DNA of 64,000 nt from MM2 sp035460165 (GCA_035460165.1 DATHWW010000024.1:62001-126000), one strand, 5' to 3'; shown: positions 43,147 to 53,064, numbered from the stretch's first letter. The notes: a model not told the origin generated them from the letters alone. Translations and numbers: made by a program.

Positions 43147-45108
43147 ATGACAGATCCTCATTACACCGAACTGGAATGGCGCGACGGACAACCCTGGTCC
43201 GTCCACTACGGTGACGTCTATTTCGCGCGCGAATCGGGCATCGCGGAAACGCGCTACGTATTTCTGGAGCAGAACTGCTTGCGCGAGCGCTGGCAAAACC
43301 TTGCGGACAAGGTATTCACGATTGCCGAAACCGGCTTCGGCACCGGTCTCAATTTTCTGTGCGCATGGCAATTATGGCGGGAAGCCGCGCCGCGGAACGC
43401 ACGTTTGCATTTCGTCAGTACCGAGAAATTCCCTTTGTCGCATGCGGACCTCAAACGCGCATTGGCGCTCTGGCCCGAACTGGCCGTGCTGAGTACCGCC
43501 TTGCTGGAGCAATATCGCCGCATCGCACCGGGCTGGCAGCAGTTGAGTTTCGACGATGGCCGCATCACGCTGACTTTGCTCGTTGGCGACGCACGGGAAA
43601 CCCTGCCGCAGCTTCGCGCCAACGTAAATGCGTGGTTTCTCGACGGGTTCGCACCGGTCAAGAATCCTGAAATGTGGCAGCATGAACTGCTGAAAGAAAT
43701 TGCCCGCCTGTCCGCTCCGGGCTGCACGATTAGCACGTTCACCAGCGCCGGTACCGTTCGCCGCGGCTTGGAGGCAGTCGGCTTTACAATGAAGAAAACC
43801 GCCGGGTTCGGCAGCAAGTGGGCCATGCTGCGCGGAGAATATCTGCATGGAACCGCATCCAAGCAGCCCGGCGAGAGACACGCTATCGTCATCGGCGGTG
43901 GAATCGCCGGCACTTCCAGCGCCTATAGCCTGGCTCTCCGGGGCTGGCAAGTGACGTTGATCGAGCGCCATGCAAGCTTGGCCCATGAGGCCTCGGGCAA
44001 TCCGCAAGGCGTGCTCTACCCACGCCTTTCCGGACACGACATTCCCTTGAGCCGGGCTGCTCAGAACGGTTTCCTGCATACGCTGCACCTTGTGGAACGC
44101 TGGCTGGAAAAAGGGCGCGACTGGGACAATTGCGGCTTGCTGCAACAAGCCTTCAATGCACGCGAGGCCAAGCGCTGCGAAGAGGTGCTGGCGCGCAACT
44201 TGCCGCCTACACTGGTACGTGCCGTCGATACCGAAGAAGCCAGTCGTCTCACCGGATTACCGATGCCGCATGGCGGATTATGGTTCGCCGATGGCGGCTG
44301 GGTACACCCGCCGGCCTTGTGCCACAAATTAGCCGCGCTGCCGGGCATCACCAGACTGCTATCCAGTGTAGCCTTGGAGTTGCGCCAGGCGGCCGGCGGC
44401 TGGCAAATTTTGCAGGGTAAAAACATGCTTGCAGAAGCGCCGGTCGTCGTTGTCTGCACGGCCAACGACAGCATCCGCTTCACCCAAACGGCACACCTCC
44501 CTCTGGAACCCGTGCGCGGTCAGATCACGCAATTGCCCGCCACGGTTGAAAGCCAGGCGCTCAAGGCCGTGGTCTGTACCGAAGGCTACATCAGCCCAGC
44601 CCGGAACGGCACGCACTGCGCCGGAGCCACTTTCGCGCCGGAGGATAGCAACCTTGAGCTGCGCGTCGCGGACCATGCGGAGAATCTGGCGATGCTGGAA
44701 GAGCTTGCACCAGCCCTGTTCGATGCATTGGGCGGCCCAACGTTAAACCCGGAACAACTGGAGGGCCGCGTCGCGCTGCGCTGCGTGGCACCGGATTACC
44801 TGCCGATGGCGGGTCCGCTGCTCGATCCGGCATTGCTGAAAGAGCGTTACGAGGTCGGCAGCCGCCTCCCGGCCGATAGCCTTCCATGGCTAAATGGGCT
44901 TTACGTCAACACGGCACATGGCTCCAAGGGTTTGCTGACGGCTCCCTTGTGTGCGGAATTCATCGCCTCCCTGCTGGAAAATGAACCCTTGCCGGTTGAT
45001 ATCACGCTGGCGCGCGCGCTGGACCCCAATCGCTTTCTATTGCGGCAGCACGGCTTGAAGCGGCTGGTCGGCGCCGCCGTCATGCAGCAAGAATCGTCGG
45101 TAGCGTAG
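43147..45108 (+). CDS. mnmC: Bifunctional tRNA mnm5s2U biosynthesis protein
   Basis: 653 residues: an N-terminal methyltransferase domain (about 1-235; SAM motif AETGFGTGLNFL, and DGFAPVKNPEMW) and a C-terminal FAD oxidoreductase (about 240-650; AIVIGGGIAGTSSAYSLALRG). The FAD domain demodifies cmnm5(s2)U34 and the methyltransferase makes mnm5(s2)U34 in tRNA anticodons. Length and domain order match E. coli MnmC (668 aa). Confidence 0.97.
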   Translation: MTDPHYTELEWRDGQPWSVHYGDVYFARESGIAETRYVFLEQNCLRERWQNLADKVFTIAETGFGTGLNFLCAWQLWREAAPRNARLHFVSTEKFPLSHADLKRALALWPELAVLSTALLEQYRRIAPGWQQLSFDDGRITLTLLVGDARETLPQLRANVNAWFLDGFAPVKNPEMWQHELLKEIARLSAPGCTISTFTSAGTVRRGLEAVGFTMKKTAGFGSKWAMLRGEYLHGTASKQPGERHAIVIGGGIAGTSSAYSLALRGWQVTLIERHASLAHEASGNPQGVLYPRLSGHDIPLSRAAQNGFLHTLHLVERWLEKGRDWDNCGLLQQAFNAREAKRCEEVLARNLPPTLVRAVDTEEASRLTGLPMPHGGLWFADGGWVHPPALCHKLAALPGITRLLSSVALELRQAAGGWQILQGKNMLAEAPVVVVCTANDSIRFTQTAHLPLEPVRGQITQLPATVESQALKAVVCTEGYISPARNGTHCAGATFAPEDSNLELRVADHAENLAMLEELAPALFDALGGPTLNPEQLEGRVALRCVAPDYLPMAGPLLDPALLKERYEVGSRLPADSLPWLNGLYVNTAHGSKGLLTAPLCAEFIASLLENEPLPVDITLARALDPNRFLLRQHGLKRLVGAAVMQQESSVA

Positions 45109-45130
45109 CGCTGCGCTACAATCCTCGGCC

Positions 45131-46972
45131 ATGCAAACACAACGCCTCCAGGAACTTCAACACGCCATCCAGCGCGACCCGCAAAACCCTGCCCTGCACT
45201 ATGAACTGGGCAATCAGTATTTGCCTACGCAGCCGAAAGAAGCACTGGCCTGCTTTCAATCCGCGCTCAAGCTCGCGCCCGGCCACCCGCAAATCCTGTT
45301 GCAACTCGGCAATGCCTACTCCGCAATGGGCCGCTATGCGGAGGCTGCGGCGCAATTCAGCGCTTCGGTGCAAAGCGACCCCGCGCAGCCGGCGGCACAC
45401 TACAACCTCGGCAATGCGCTGCGTGAGCTGGGTAAGCCGGAGCAGGCGGCAGCGAGCTACCAGGCAGCCCTCAGGCTGGACGCGAACGATGCGGACAGCC
45501 ACAACAATCTCGGTAACGTGTTGCGCGAGATGGGCAGGCTGGATCAGGCCATCGCATGCTATCGCACCGCGCTGCGGCTCAATCCCCGCCTGCATCACGC
45601 CCGGCTGCACTTGATGCATCAGCGCCAGCACATTTGCGACTGGGAGAATTGGGATAGCGAGATCGCGGAAATTCGCCGACTGGTGCGCGAAGAACCCAAG
45701 GCGCAGATTTCGCCGTTTGCATTCGTGTCGCTGCCGGGCACGACGGCTGCTGAACAACGGCAATGTTCCGAACACTGGGCGGCCAACCGTTTCGCCGGGC
45801 TGGCGCCGGACAGCAAATGGCTCGAAACCTTCAAGACTCGACCCGCTCATGAGCGGCTGCGTATCGGCTATCTCTCGGCCGACTTCCGCCAGCATCCATT
45901 GACCTCGCTTGCCGCCGAGCTAATGGAGTTGCATGACCGGCAGGACTTTGAAATTTTCGGCTACTCCTATGGCCCGAACGACAAATCCGCAGAGCGCAGG
46001 CGCTGGGAGCAGGCGTTCGACCACTTCCATGACATCCGTCTGCTATCGTTGCACCAAGCCGCGCAAAAGATATACGACGACCGCATCGATATCCTCGTCG
46101 ACCTGACCGGGTATACGCAAAACAGTCGCACAGGCATCCTCGCGCTACGGCCCGCGCCCTTGCAGGTGAACTGGCTCGGCTTTCCCGGTACTTTCGGCGC
46201 GCCGTTTGCCGATTACCTGATCACTGACCGCTATATCACTCCCCCTGCCGAGGTAGCGCATTACAGCGAGCAGCTGGTGTATTTGCCGGACAGCTATCAG
46301 CCTAATGATAGAAACCGTCACGACAGCCCCGCGCCTAGCCGCCACGAATGCGGATTGCCGGAAACGGGAGTAGTTTTCTGCTGCTTCAACCAGACATTCA
46401 AGATTACGCCACAAGTATTTGATAGTTGGATGAAAATATTATCCAAAACAGCCGGAAGCGTACTCTGGCTGCTGGAATGCAATCGCTGGGCGAAAGAAAA
46501 CCTGCGGCGCGAAGCACAAGCACGCGGCATCGATCCGCAGCGCCTGGTATTCGCGCCGCGCGCTGCACAAGCAGATCATTTGGCGCGGCACCGCTGGGCA
46601 GACCTGTTCCTCGATACGCAACCGTACAACGCCCACACCTCGACCAGCGATGCGCTGTGGATGTGCCTGCCGGTACTGACCTGCACCGGCGAGACCTTTG
46701 CATCACGCGTGGCCGGCAGTCTGCTGCATGCCGCCGGACTGCCTGAGTTGGTTACCGGGACATTGGAAGATTACAAGCGGCTGGCCGCGGAGCTGGCCGC
46801 CGATCCGACGCGGCTGGCAGCGCTGCGTCAATGTCTGATCGCAAGCCGCGATACCCTGCCGCTGTTCGATACGCCGGCGTTCGCCCGGGATATCGAACAA
46901 GCCTATCGCACGATGTGGCAGGGTCATGCGCAGGGACTTCCGCCGCAGAGTTTCAGCGTGCTGCGTCCATAG
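45131..46972 (+). CDS. TPR-containing O-linked N-acetylglucosamine transferase-like protein (GT41)
   Basis: 613 residues: about four TPR units (residues 5-165; ALHYELGNQYL, AAHYNLGNALRELG, DSHNNLGNVLREMG) followed by a GT41 catalytic region (about 235-600) with LRIGYLSADFRQHPLTSL, DILVDLTGYTQNSRTGI, VNWLGFPGTFG and a C-terminal DLFLDTQPYNAHTSTSDALW nucleotide-sugar segment. It is related to eukaryotic OGT/SPINDLY. Bacterial homologues glycosylate proteins; the acceptor here is unknown. pilU follows 88 nt downstream. Confidence 0.92.
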   Translation: MQTQRLQELQHAIQRDPQNPALHYELGNQYLPTQPKEALACFQSALKLAPGHPQILLQLGNAYSAMGRYAEAAAQFSASVQSDPAQPAAHYNLGNALRELGKPEQAAASYQAALRLDANDADSHNNLGNVLREMGRLDQAIACYRTALRLNPRLHHARLHLMHQRQHICDWENWDSEIAEIRRLVREEPKAQISPFAFVSLPGTTAAEQRQCSEHWAANRFAGLAPDSKWLETFKTRPAHERLRIGYLSADFRQHPLTSLAAELMELHDRQDFEIFGYSYGPNDKSAERRRWEQAFDHFHDIRLLSLHQAAQKIYDDRIDILVDLTGYTQNSRTGILALRPAPLQVNWLGFPGTFGAPFADYLITDRYITPPAEVAHYSEQLVYLPDSYQPNDRNRHDSPAPSRHECGLPETGVVFCCFNQTFKITPQVFDSWMKILSKTAGSVLWLLECNRWAKENLRREAQARGIDPQRLVFAPRAAQADHLARHRWADLFLDTQPYNAHTSTSDALWMCLPVLTCTGETFASRVAGSLLHAAGLPELVTGTLEDYKRLAAELAADPTRLAALRQCLIASRDTLPLFDTPAFARDIEQAYRTMWQGHAQGLPPQSFSVLRP

Positions 46973-47060
46973 CGACGTCATCTCGACCATGCGTGCCTGC
47001 ACGCCCAGCGATGCTCCGGGGAATATGCTAAAGTTCCCCCAAAACTAGGAAGGAAAAAAC

Positions 47061-48152
47061 ATGGCTGCTCTCGATATCACCCCCATCCTCAAATTCATGG
47101 TCGATAAAGGCGGCTCCGACCTGTTCTTCAGCACCGGGGCGCCGATCAATATCAATATCGAGGGCCGCACCATGCCCGTCAATAGCCAGATCATGACACC
47201 CGGCATGGTCAAGGAAATTGCCTGGTCCCTGATGAGCGAAAAACAGGCTCAAGAGTTCGAAGAAGCCTTTGAGATGAATTTTGCGATGGGCGTGAAGGGC
47301 ATCGGTCGTTTCCGCGTCAATGTGTTCAAGCAACGCGGCGAGATCTCCATGGTGATCCGCCACATCATCACCAACATTCCCACCCTCGACTCGCTGGGCC
47401 TGCCACCGGTGTTGAAAGACCTGATCACACGCCGCCGCGGGCTGATCCTGGTGGTAGGCGCCACGGGCTCCGGCAAATCGACGACATTGGCGGCGATGAT
47501 CGATCACCGCAATGAGACCGAGGCCGGCCATATCCTGACGCTGGAAGACCCGATCGAATTCATCCACAACCACAAGAAATCGATTGTGGATCAGCGCGAA
47601 GTCGGCATCGATACCAAGTCTTTCGACAATGGCTTGAAAAACGCGATGCGCCAGGCGCCGGATGTGATCCTGATCGGCGAAATCCGCGATATGGATACCA
47701 TGAAACATGCCGTGACCTACGCTGAAACGGGTCACCTGTGCCTGGCCACGCTGCATGCGAATAACGCCAATCAGGCCATCGAGCGCATCCTGTCGTTTTT
47801 CCCGCCGGACGGAAAACAGTCCATCATGTTGGGATTGGCGCTCAACCTGATCTCCATCATCTCCCAACGCCTCGTCCCCGGCACACAGACGAAGCGCGTG
47901 GCCGCGATGGAAGTGCTGATCAATATTCCTTACATCGCCGACCTGATCCAGAAAGGCAAGACAGAAGAAATCAAGGAAGTTATGGGGGACAACAACGACA
48001 TCGGCATGTGCACTTTCGACCAGTCGCTGTTCAGGATGTACAGTGCAGGCAAAATCACCGACGACGATGCGCTGCGCAACGCGGATTCCCGCAATGACCT
48101 CTCACTCAAGATCCGCCTGACGGCGGAAGGTGCGCGTTCCGGTTTCGAGTAA
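47061..48152 (+). CDS. pilU: Type IV pilus retraction-associated ATPase
   Basis: 363 residues of the PilT/PilU secretion ATPase family: Walker A GATGSGKST (about 137-145), Asp box LEDPIEF, Walker B LIGEIRD, and the His box HLCLATLHANNA. The N-terminus (ITPILKFMVDKGGSDLFFSTG) and the MCTFDQSLFRMY tail favour PilU over PilT. It works with PilT in pilus retraction. pilT is usually adjacent but is not visible here. An AGGAAGG ribosome site precedes the ATG. Confidence 0.93.
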   Translation: MAALDITPILKFMVDKGGSDLFFSTGAPININIEGRTMPVNSQIMTPGMVKEIAWSLMSEKQAQEFEEAFEMNFAMGVKGIGRFRVNVFKQRGEISMVIRHIITNIPTLDSLGLPPVLKDLITRRRGLILVVGATGSGKSTTLAAMIDHRNETEAGHILTLEDPIEFIHNHKKSIVDQREVGIDTKSFDNGLKNAMRQAPDVILIGEIRDMDTMKHAVTYAETGHLCLATLHANNANQAIERILSFFPPDGKQSIMLGLALNLISIISQRLVPGTQTKRVAAMEVLINIPYIADLIQKGKTEEIKEVMGDNNDIGMCTFDQSLFRMYSAGKITDDDALRNADSRNDLSLKIRLTAEGARSGFE

Positions 48153-48164
48153 CAACTCGGATTT

Positions 48165-49079
48165 TCAGTCCTTGACAGGATGCCCAGACTCGCTGCCCGA
48201 CGGCGCGAAAAACGTCGCAGCGACGATCATTGCGCCGCCTATCATTTCCCGCACGCTCAGCGATTCGTTCGCGACCAGATAAGCAAATATTGCAGCCACC
48301 ACCAGTTCGAACAGAAAAATCACTGCCGCGCGCGTCGCCAGCGTATGCGTGACGCCGTACTGCACCAGCAGCGTGGTCACGGCCAGAGCCACCGCCAGCC
48401 CCAGCATGAGCATCCAGTAGGCGAATGGAATTTCCATGGCGCCAGGCAGCGGCGTATTCGTAAAAGGCAGGAATAACAGCGCCAGCAAGGTGACGCCGCC
48501 CCATACCGCGACGGACTTCTCCGGTAAAGACAAGTGGGTCGCACGCCGCGTCAGTACATTGGTCAGCGAAAAGCCGATACCGGATGAAAGCGCCAACCAT
48601 TCGGGAAAATCGCGCGGCAAGGGAAAACCCTGCGCGGGATCCCACAGCATGGTAAACGCACCGCTCAACGAAAAACCGATCACCAGCAGGCCACGCCTGC
48701 CGGCGTGTTCATGCAGCAGCACGCGCGCCAGCAGCAACGTCCACAGCGGCGAAAGATAGAACAGCAGCATGACCCGCATCACCTCGCCGTCGATCACCGC
48801 CAGCACATAGCTCAGATTGGTCCAGCCGGCCGCCAGCGACAGCAGCAGCAAGGTCCCCGGCGAACGGAACAGGTCGCGCCAGCGGGAGGCGAACAACAGG
48901 CCGCCCAGCAGCAACGCGGCGGCATAGGTCAGCAGGCTGGCGAAAGCGCCGGAAACGCCGGCTTCCTCCAGCAACCGATACGGATACCAGATGACGCCCC
49001 ATATAGTCGCCCCGAACAACAGGCCGAAGGTTGCTAACGCAGGATGTTTTGTTGCGGAATCTTTTATAATGCCCACCAT
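48165..49079 (-). CDS. DMT-superfamily (EamA) transporter
   Basis: About 304 residues with ten predicted membrane helices arranged as two EamA repeats (GLLFGATIWGVIWYPYRLLEE opens the first; YWMLMLGLAVALAVTTLLVQY lies in the second). The substrate is unknown. The start is unclear: ATG 49079 shares the CATG palindrome with the divergent dapC start, and ATG 49088 would lie inside dapC. No internal Met is a better candidate. Confidence 0.86.
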   Translation of the reverse strand: MVGIIKDSATKHPALATFGLLFGATIWGVIWYPYRLLEEAGVSGAFASLLTYAAALLLGGLLFASRWRDLFRSPGTLLLLSLAAGWTNLSYVLAVIDGEVMRVMLLFYLSPLWTLLLARVLLHEHAGRRGLLVIGFSLSGAFTMLWDPAQGFPLPRDFPEWLALSSGIGFSLTNVLTRRATHLSLPEKSVAVWGGVTLLALLFLPFTNTPLPGAMEIPFAYWMLMLGLAVALAVTTLLVQYGVTHTLATRAAVIFLFELVVAAIFAYLVANESLSVREMIGGAMIVAATFFAPSGSESGHPVKD

Positions 49080-50253
49080 GAATCCCAATCTCGAAAAACT
49101 GCATCCCTACCCGTTCCAGAAGCTACGCGACCTGTTCGCGGGCATCCAACCTCAGCCGAACCTCGGCGCGATCAACCTTTCCATTGGAGAGCCGAAACAT
49201 GCGACGCCGGCCCTGATCAAGTCCGCACTGACGGATAACCTCGCCGGGCTGGCGAATTATCCCACGACTTTGGGCAGTGCCGAATTGCGCGCGGCGATTT
49301 CGGAGTGGCTAACGCGGCGTTATGGCATTCCTGCTCTGCATATCGACAAGGAAATCGTCCCGGTCAATGGCAGCCGCGAAGCGCTGTTTGCCTTCGCGCA
49401 GGCGGTGGTCGACGCACGCAACAACGCGGTCGTCGTCAGCCCGAATCCGTTTTACCAGATTTATGAAGGCGCGGCCTTGCTGGCCGGGGCGGAGCCTTAT
49501 TACCTTAACACCCTGCCGGAAAACGGGTTCCGTATGGATTATGCCTCCGTTCCCGAGGCGGTGTGGCAACGCACGCAATTGCTCTACGTATGCTCGCCCG
49601 GCAACCCGACAGGCAAGGTGATGAATCTCGACGACTGGCGCGAAGTCTTTGCGCTGGCCGACAAATATGGCTTCGTCATTGCTTCCGACGAATGCTACTC
49701 GGAAATCTATTTCGACGAAGCCAACCCGCCGCTGGGCGCCTTGCAGGCTGCGCACAAGCTGGGCCGCGACCACACCAACCTGGTGATGTTCAGCAGCCTG
49801 TCCAAGCGTTCCAACGTGCCGGGCATGCGCTCGGGCTTCGTCGCTGGCGATGCCGCCATCCTCGAACAATTCCTGCTCTACCGCACCTACCACGGCTGCG
49901 CGATGAATCCCGCCGTGCAGGCCGCGAGCGCGGCCGCCTGGAAGGACGAGATCCACGTACAGGAAAACCGCCGCCTCTATCGCGAGAAATTCGATGCGGT
50001 GCTGCCGCTGCTGAAGAATGTGCTGGATGTGGAAATGCCGGATGCCGCGTTCTACTTCTGGGCGCGCACGCAGGGGTCGGATACCGACTTTGCCGTGCGC
50101 CTGCATCGCGAATGCAACGTCACCGTGTTGCCTGGCAGCTTCCTTGCGCGCGAAGCGCATGGCGTCAACCCCGGTTCGGGTTTCGTGCGTATCGCGCTGG
50201 TCGCGCCATTGGACGAATGCCTGGAGGCGGCAAGGCGCTTGCAGGCCCTTTAA
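49078..50253 (+). CDS. dapC: N-succinyldiaminopimelate aminotransferase
   Basis: 391 residues from ATG 49078 (MNPNLEKLHPYPFQKLRDLF, the typical betaproteobacterial DapC opening). It is a class I PLP aminotransferase: the Schiff-base Lys lies in SSLSKRSNVPGMRSG, and YVCSPGNPTGKVM and the final FVRIALVAP segment are family motifs. It makes N-succinyl-L,L-diaminopimelate in lysine and peptidoglycan biosynthesis. A TATAAT at 49065-49070 lies only 7 nt before the ATG, suggesting a leaderless or nearly leaderless transcript. Confidence 0.93.
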   Translation: MNPNLEKLHPYPFQKLRDLFAGIQPQPNLGAINLSIGEPKHATPALIKSALTDNLAGLANYPTTLGSAELRAAISEWLTRRYGIPALHIDKEIVPVNGSREALFAFAQAVVDARNNAVVVSPNPFYQIYEGAALLAGAEPYYLNTLPENGFRMDYASVPEAVWQRTQLLYVCSPGNPTGKVMNLDDWREVFALADKYGFVIASDECYSEIYFDEANPPLGALQAAHKLGRDHTNLVMFSSLSKRSNVPGMRSGFVAGDAAILEQFLLYRTYHGCAMNPAVQAASAAAWKDEIHVQENRRLYREKFDAVLPLLKNVLDVEMPDAAFYFWARTQGSDTDFAVRLHRECNVTVLPGSFLAREAHGVNPGSGFVRIALVAPLDECLEAARRLQAL

Positions 50254-50260
50254 TTGGCTT

Positions 50261-52015
50261 TCAGGACGCTTCCTGGCGATTGCGGGCTGGATGGTCCGAA
50301 TAAAACCGGAAGTCGTTCCTGCCCTGCTCCTTGGCCTGATACATCGCCGCGTCGGCACTGCTCAATAAAGTATCCACGTCCTCTCCGTCCTGAGGGTAGA
50401 GGCTGATTCCCAGGCTGCACGTCATCATCAACTTGTGTCCTTCGATGACAAAGGGCTGCTCGAAATTAGCGATGATCTTTTGCGCAATGCGCGCGGGATC
50501 GGAAGGCGAACTGAGGTCTTCGAGCAGAATCGTGAATTCGTCCCCGGCCAGGCGCGCCAGCGTGTCCGCATGGCGGATACAGTCTTGCATGCGCAAGGCC
50601 GCGATCTTGAGCACCTCATCCCCGATGGCATGGCCATGGGTATCATTAATTTCCTTGAATTTATCCAGATCGATGAACATCACGGCGAAGCGGGTACGGT
50701 TGCGCTGAGCCTTGATAAACGTCTGCTTCAGGCGGTCCAGGAACAGCAAGCGATTTGGCAGACCCGTCAAGTGGTCGTGATACGCGAGATTGCCGAGGAA
50801 TTGCTGTTTGCTCTTCAATTCGTCCACGCGCGCGCTTAGCCTGGAAGCCATGCGCTCAAAGCTGTTGGCGAGATAGCCAATCTCGTCATTGCGATCAACC
50901 GGCAGCCCGGCCATGGGCTCGCCTGCGGCAAATCTCTGAACCGCCCGGGCCATGGAATTCAATGGTCGCGACAGATAGCGTGCCAACACGAACGAAATGC
51001 CGATCGCCAGCAGGATGAAGAGCAGCGTGATGCGAATAATGTTCATGCCCAGCGCCCGGCTTTCTTCCAGCACTTTCTGCAAAGGCGTCAGCAAGCCGAT
51101 GACGACGAAACGATGCTCCGCATGCGAAACAAACGGCACCTTTACGAAAGCGGCGACAGAAGCGCTTGCAGGCGCTACAAAATCGGCGGTATTCAGCACC
51201 ATGGCCTGCTGGCCTTCGTGCTCCAGAAGAGGCGCAAGCTCTGCAATATCGTCCTGGATGCGGTACCGCACTCCCTTGTCGAAGCCGAAGGTCTTGTCCG
51301 CAACCGGATGGACCATATAGTCGCCCTCCTGATTGGTCAGCACCACGCTGATATCGCTCGGAATATCCTTGCGAATGAAGTGGAACAGGCTGTTCAGATC
51401 GACATTGACGACCACGACGCCGAAAATCGAACCGTCCGTCGTTTGCACTGGGGTGGCAATCCTTAACGTCGGTTTCCCCTGTCCCGCATGCGAGCCCTGC
51501 TCCTTATTGGTGTTGATGCTGGAAATATAAAAATCGTCCGGGGACAGTTTTATCGTCTTGAAAAAGTAGGGAAAATGTCCTTTCTCCTGCAAGTCGTTTC
51601 CGGCGACGACAGCGACGCCATCTTCCACTTTATCGACCCGCACCAACTCCCGCCCGTATTCGGCGACACCGATAAGCCGTATCTGAAAATACTCGGGATG
51701 CGCTTCCAGCAGGCTGGTCATGACATCTTCCAGCTGTTGCCGATAAGCGGCCGAGAGTTGAGGGTTGGAACGATTGGCGGCCAATTGCTTGAGCGCGGGC
51801 AAGGTTGAAAGAAGCCGCACATCGCTGGCCACGGCGGCCACCGAGTGACTGAAGCGCAAAGCCAAAACCTGGGTGGCGGTGAGCAGCTTGTCCTGGGACG
51901 AGGCGATCAGCATTTCGCGACTTTGCGTATAAGCGTAAAAGCCCATCAGCCCGGTCGCGAACGTCCCCAGCAACGCCAGCCAGAAACCGATCTTGAAGCC
52001 TACGCTCAGTCGCAT
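50261..52015 (-). CDS. Membrane diguanylate cyclase with periplasmic sensor domain
   Basis: 584 residues: a membrane segment (about 8-28), a large periplasmic dCache-like sensor (about 35-305), a second membrane segment (about 312-333), a HAMP (about 335-390) and a GGDEF domain (about 415-580). The active site reads AGDEF and is preceded by an RHAD I-site, so it should synthesise c-di-GMP with product inhibition. It starts 5 nt after the PotD-like gene, forming a sensor pair like NspS-MbaA of Vibrio cholerae, although MbaA also has an EAL domain and this protein does not. Confidence 0.92.
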   Translation of the reverse strand: MRLSVGFKIGFWLALLGTFATGLMGFYAYTQSREMLIASSQDKLLTATQVLALRFSHSVAAVASDVRLLSTLPALKQLAANRSNPQLSAAYRQQLEDVMTSLLEAHPEYFQIRLIGVAEYGRELVRVDKVEDGVAVVAGNDLQEKGHFPYFFKTIKLSPDDFYISSINTNKEQGSHAGQGKPTLRIATPVQTTDGSIFGVVVVNVDLNSLFHFIRKDIPSDISVVLTNQEGDYMVHPVADKTFGFDKGVRYRIQDDIAELAPLLEHEGQQAMVLNTADFVAPASASVAAFVKVPFVSHAEHRFVVIGLLTPLQKVLEESRALGMNIIRITLLFILLAIGISFVLARYLSRPLNSMARAVQRFAAGEPMAGLPVDRNDEIGYLANSFERMASRLSARVDELKSKQQFLGNLAYHDHLTGLPNRLLFLDRLKQTFIKAQRNRTRFAVMFIDLDKFKEINDTHGHAIGDEVLKIAALRMQDCIRHADTLARLAGDEFTILLEDLSSPSDPARIAQKIIANFEQPFVIEGHKLMMTCSLGISLYPQDGEDVDTLLSSADAAMYQAKEQGRNDFRFYSDHPARNRQEAS

Positions 52016-52020
52016 CCGAT

Positions 52021-53064
52021 TTACTCCAGGAAGCTATCGCCGGACATGATGCGATCCCATAACTGCTTGCGCTTGGAGGAATCCTCCACCGGTTCCAGCC
52101 AGATAATCTTGTCCTGCGCATGGTCGCCGGAAAATCGCGTAATCGTGTTGGCCAGTCCGTGAAGCTTGGGCAGCCGGTCGCTGACGCTCTTTTCCAGCGT
52201 GTAATTAACCCAGGCCTCCGCCAGCTTGCGATTGCGGGTCCCGCGCGTCACGGCCCAGCAATCCAGCCAGGCCAGCGCGCCCTCTTGCGGAATCGTGTAG
52301 CCGACATTCGCACCGGCATCGCGCAAGGCTTTCAATTGCTGGGTGCCGTAATTTGCATACACCAGCACAACGTCATTCTCGGTAAAGAGCTTCACCGCCT
52401 CCTGCGGAGAGGAATAAAAGGTGAGGACATTCCGTCGCAACGCGACCAGTTTTTTGGTCGCGAGGGTGAACCCGTTCTTGTCCAGATTAAATGGGTCGGG
52501 CGCACCGGTCTGCATCGCAGCCACCGTAAAATTGTGGCTGCTGCCGTCATAAGCCAGGATACGGCCGCGGTATGCCGGATCCCACAACGCAGACATCGAG
52601 CGCGGAATCTCCTTGACTTTCGTTTGATCGTAGATCAGACCCATGTCGGAATAGGTATACGGAATCGCGTAAGCCTTGCCTTGATGTACTACGCCGGGTA
52701 TGGCCGAAAGGTTCTTGAAACGTTCCAGCTGGTTCGCGCGATTCGGAATGTTGTGCAGATCGAAGGGTACGCTCAGGCCGCGATCGATATAACGCTGCAG
52801 CTCTGCGGTATTGACCGCAAATACATCATAGTCGGCAGCGTTGTTCTTGTTGATTTTTTCCCACAGATCGTCGTCGGAATTGACCTGAATCACATCCACA
52901 TCGACTTGGTAGCGCTTTTCGAACGCTTCCACCACCTCTGGATCCGCATAACCGTCCCAAGCCACAACACGCAGTTTCTCGCGCGCACCCGCCAGCGACG
53001 GATTCATGCAACTAATGGAAATAAACAGGACGAAAATTAGCCGCCAATGAAGCTGATAGTTCAT
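52021..53064 (-). CDS. PotD/PotF-like periplasmic polyamine-binding protein
   Basis: 347 residues from ATG 53064, which opens a clear signal peptide (YQLHWRLIFVLFISISC, cleavage near LAGA). The mature part begins LRVVAWDGYADPEVVEAFEKR and contains VYANYGTQQLKALRDAG and IPQEGALAWLDCWAV, features of spermidine/putrescine substrate-binding proteins. No ABC transporter genes (potABC) are adjacent; instead a diguanylate cyclase follows after 5 nt, so a sensory rather than transport role is likely. The frame is open to 53124. Confidence 0.92.
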   Translation of the reverse strand: MNYQLHWRLIFVLFISISCMNPSLAGAREKLRVVAWDGYADPEVVEAFEKRYQVDVDVIQVNSDDDLWEKINKNNAADYDVFAVNTAELQRYIDRGLSVPFDLHNIPNRANQLERFKNLSAIPGVVHQGKAYAIPYTYSDMGLIYDQTKVKEIPRSMSALWDPAYRGRILAYDGSSHNFTVAAMQTGAPDPFNLDKNGFTLATKKLVALRRNVLTFYSSPQEAVKLFTENDVVLVYANYGTQQLKALRDAGANVGYTIPQEGALAWLDCWAVTRGTRNRKLAEAWVNYTLEKSVSDRLPKLHGLANTITRFSGDHAQDKIIWLEPVEDSSKRKQLWDRIMSGDSFLE

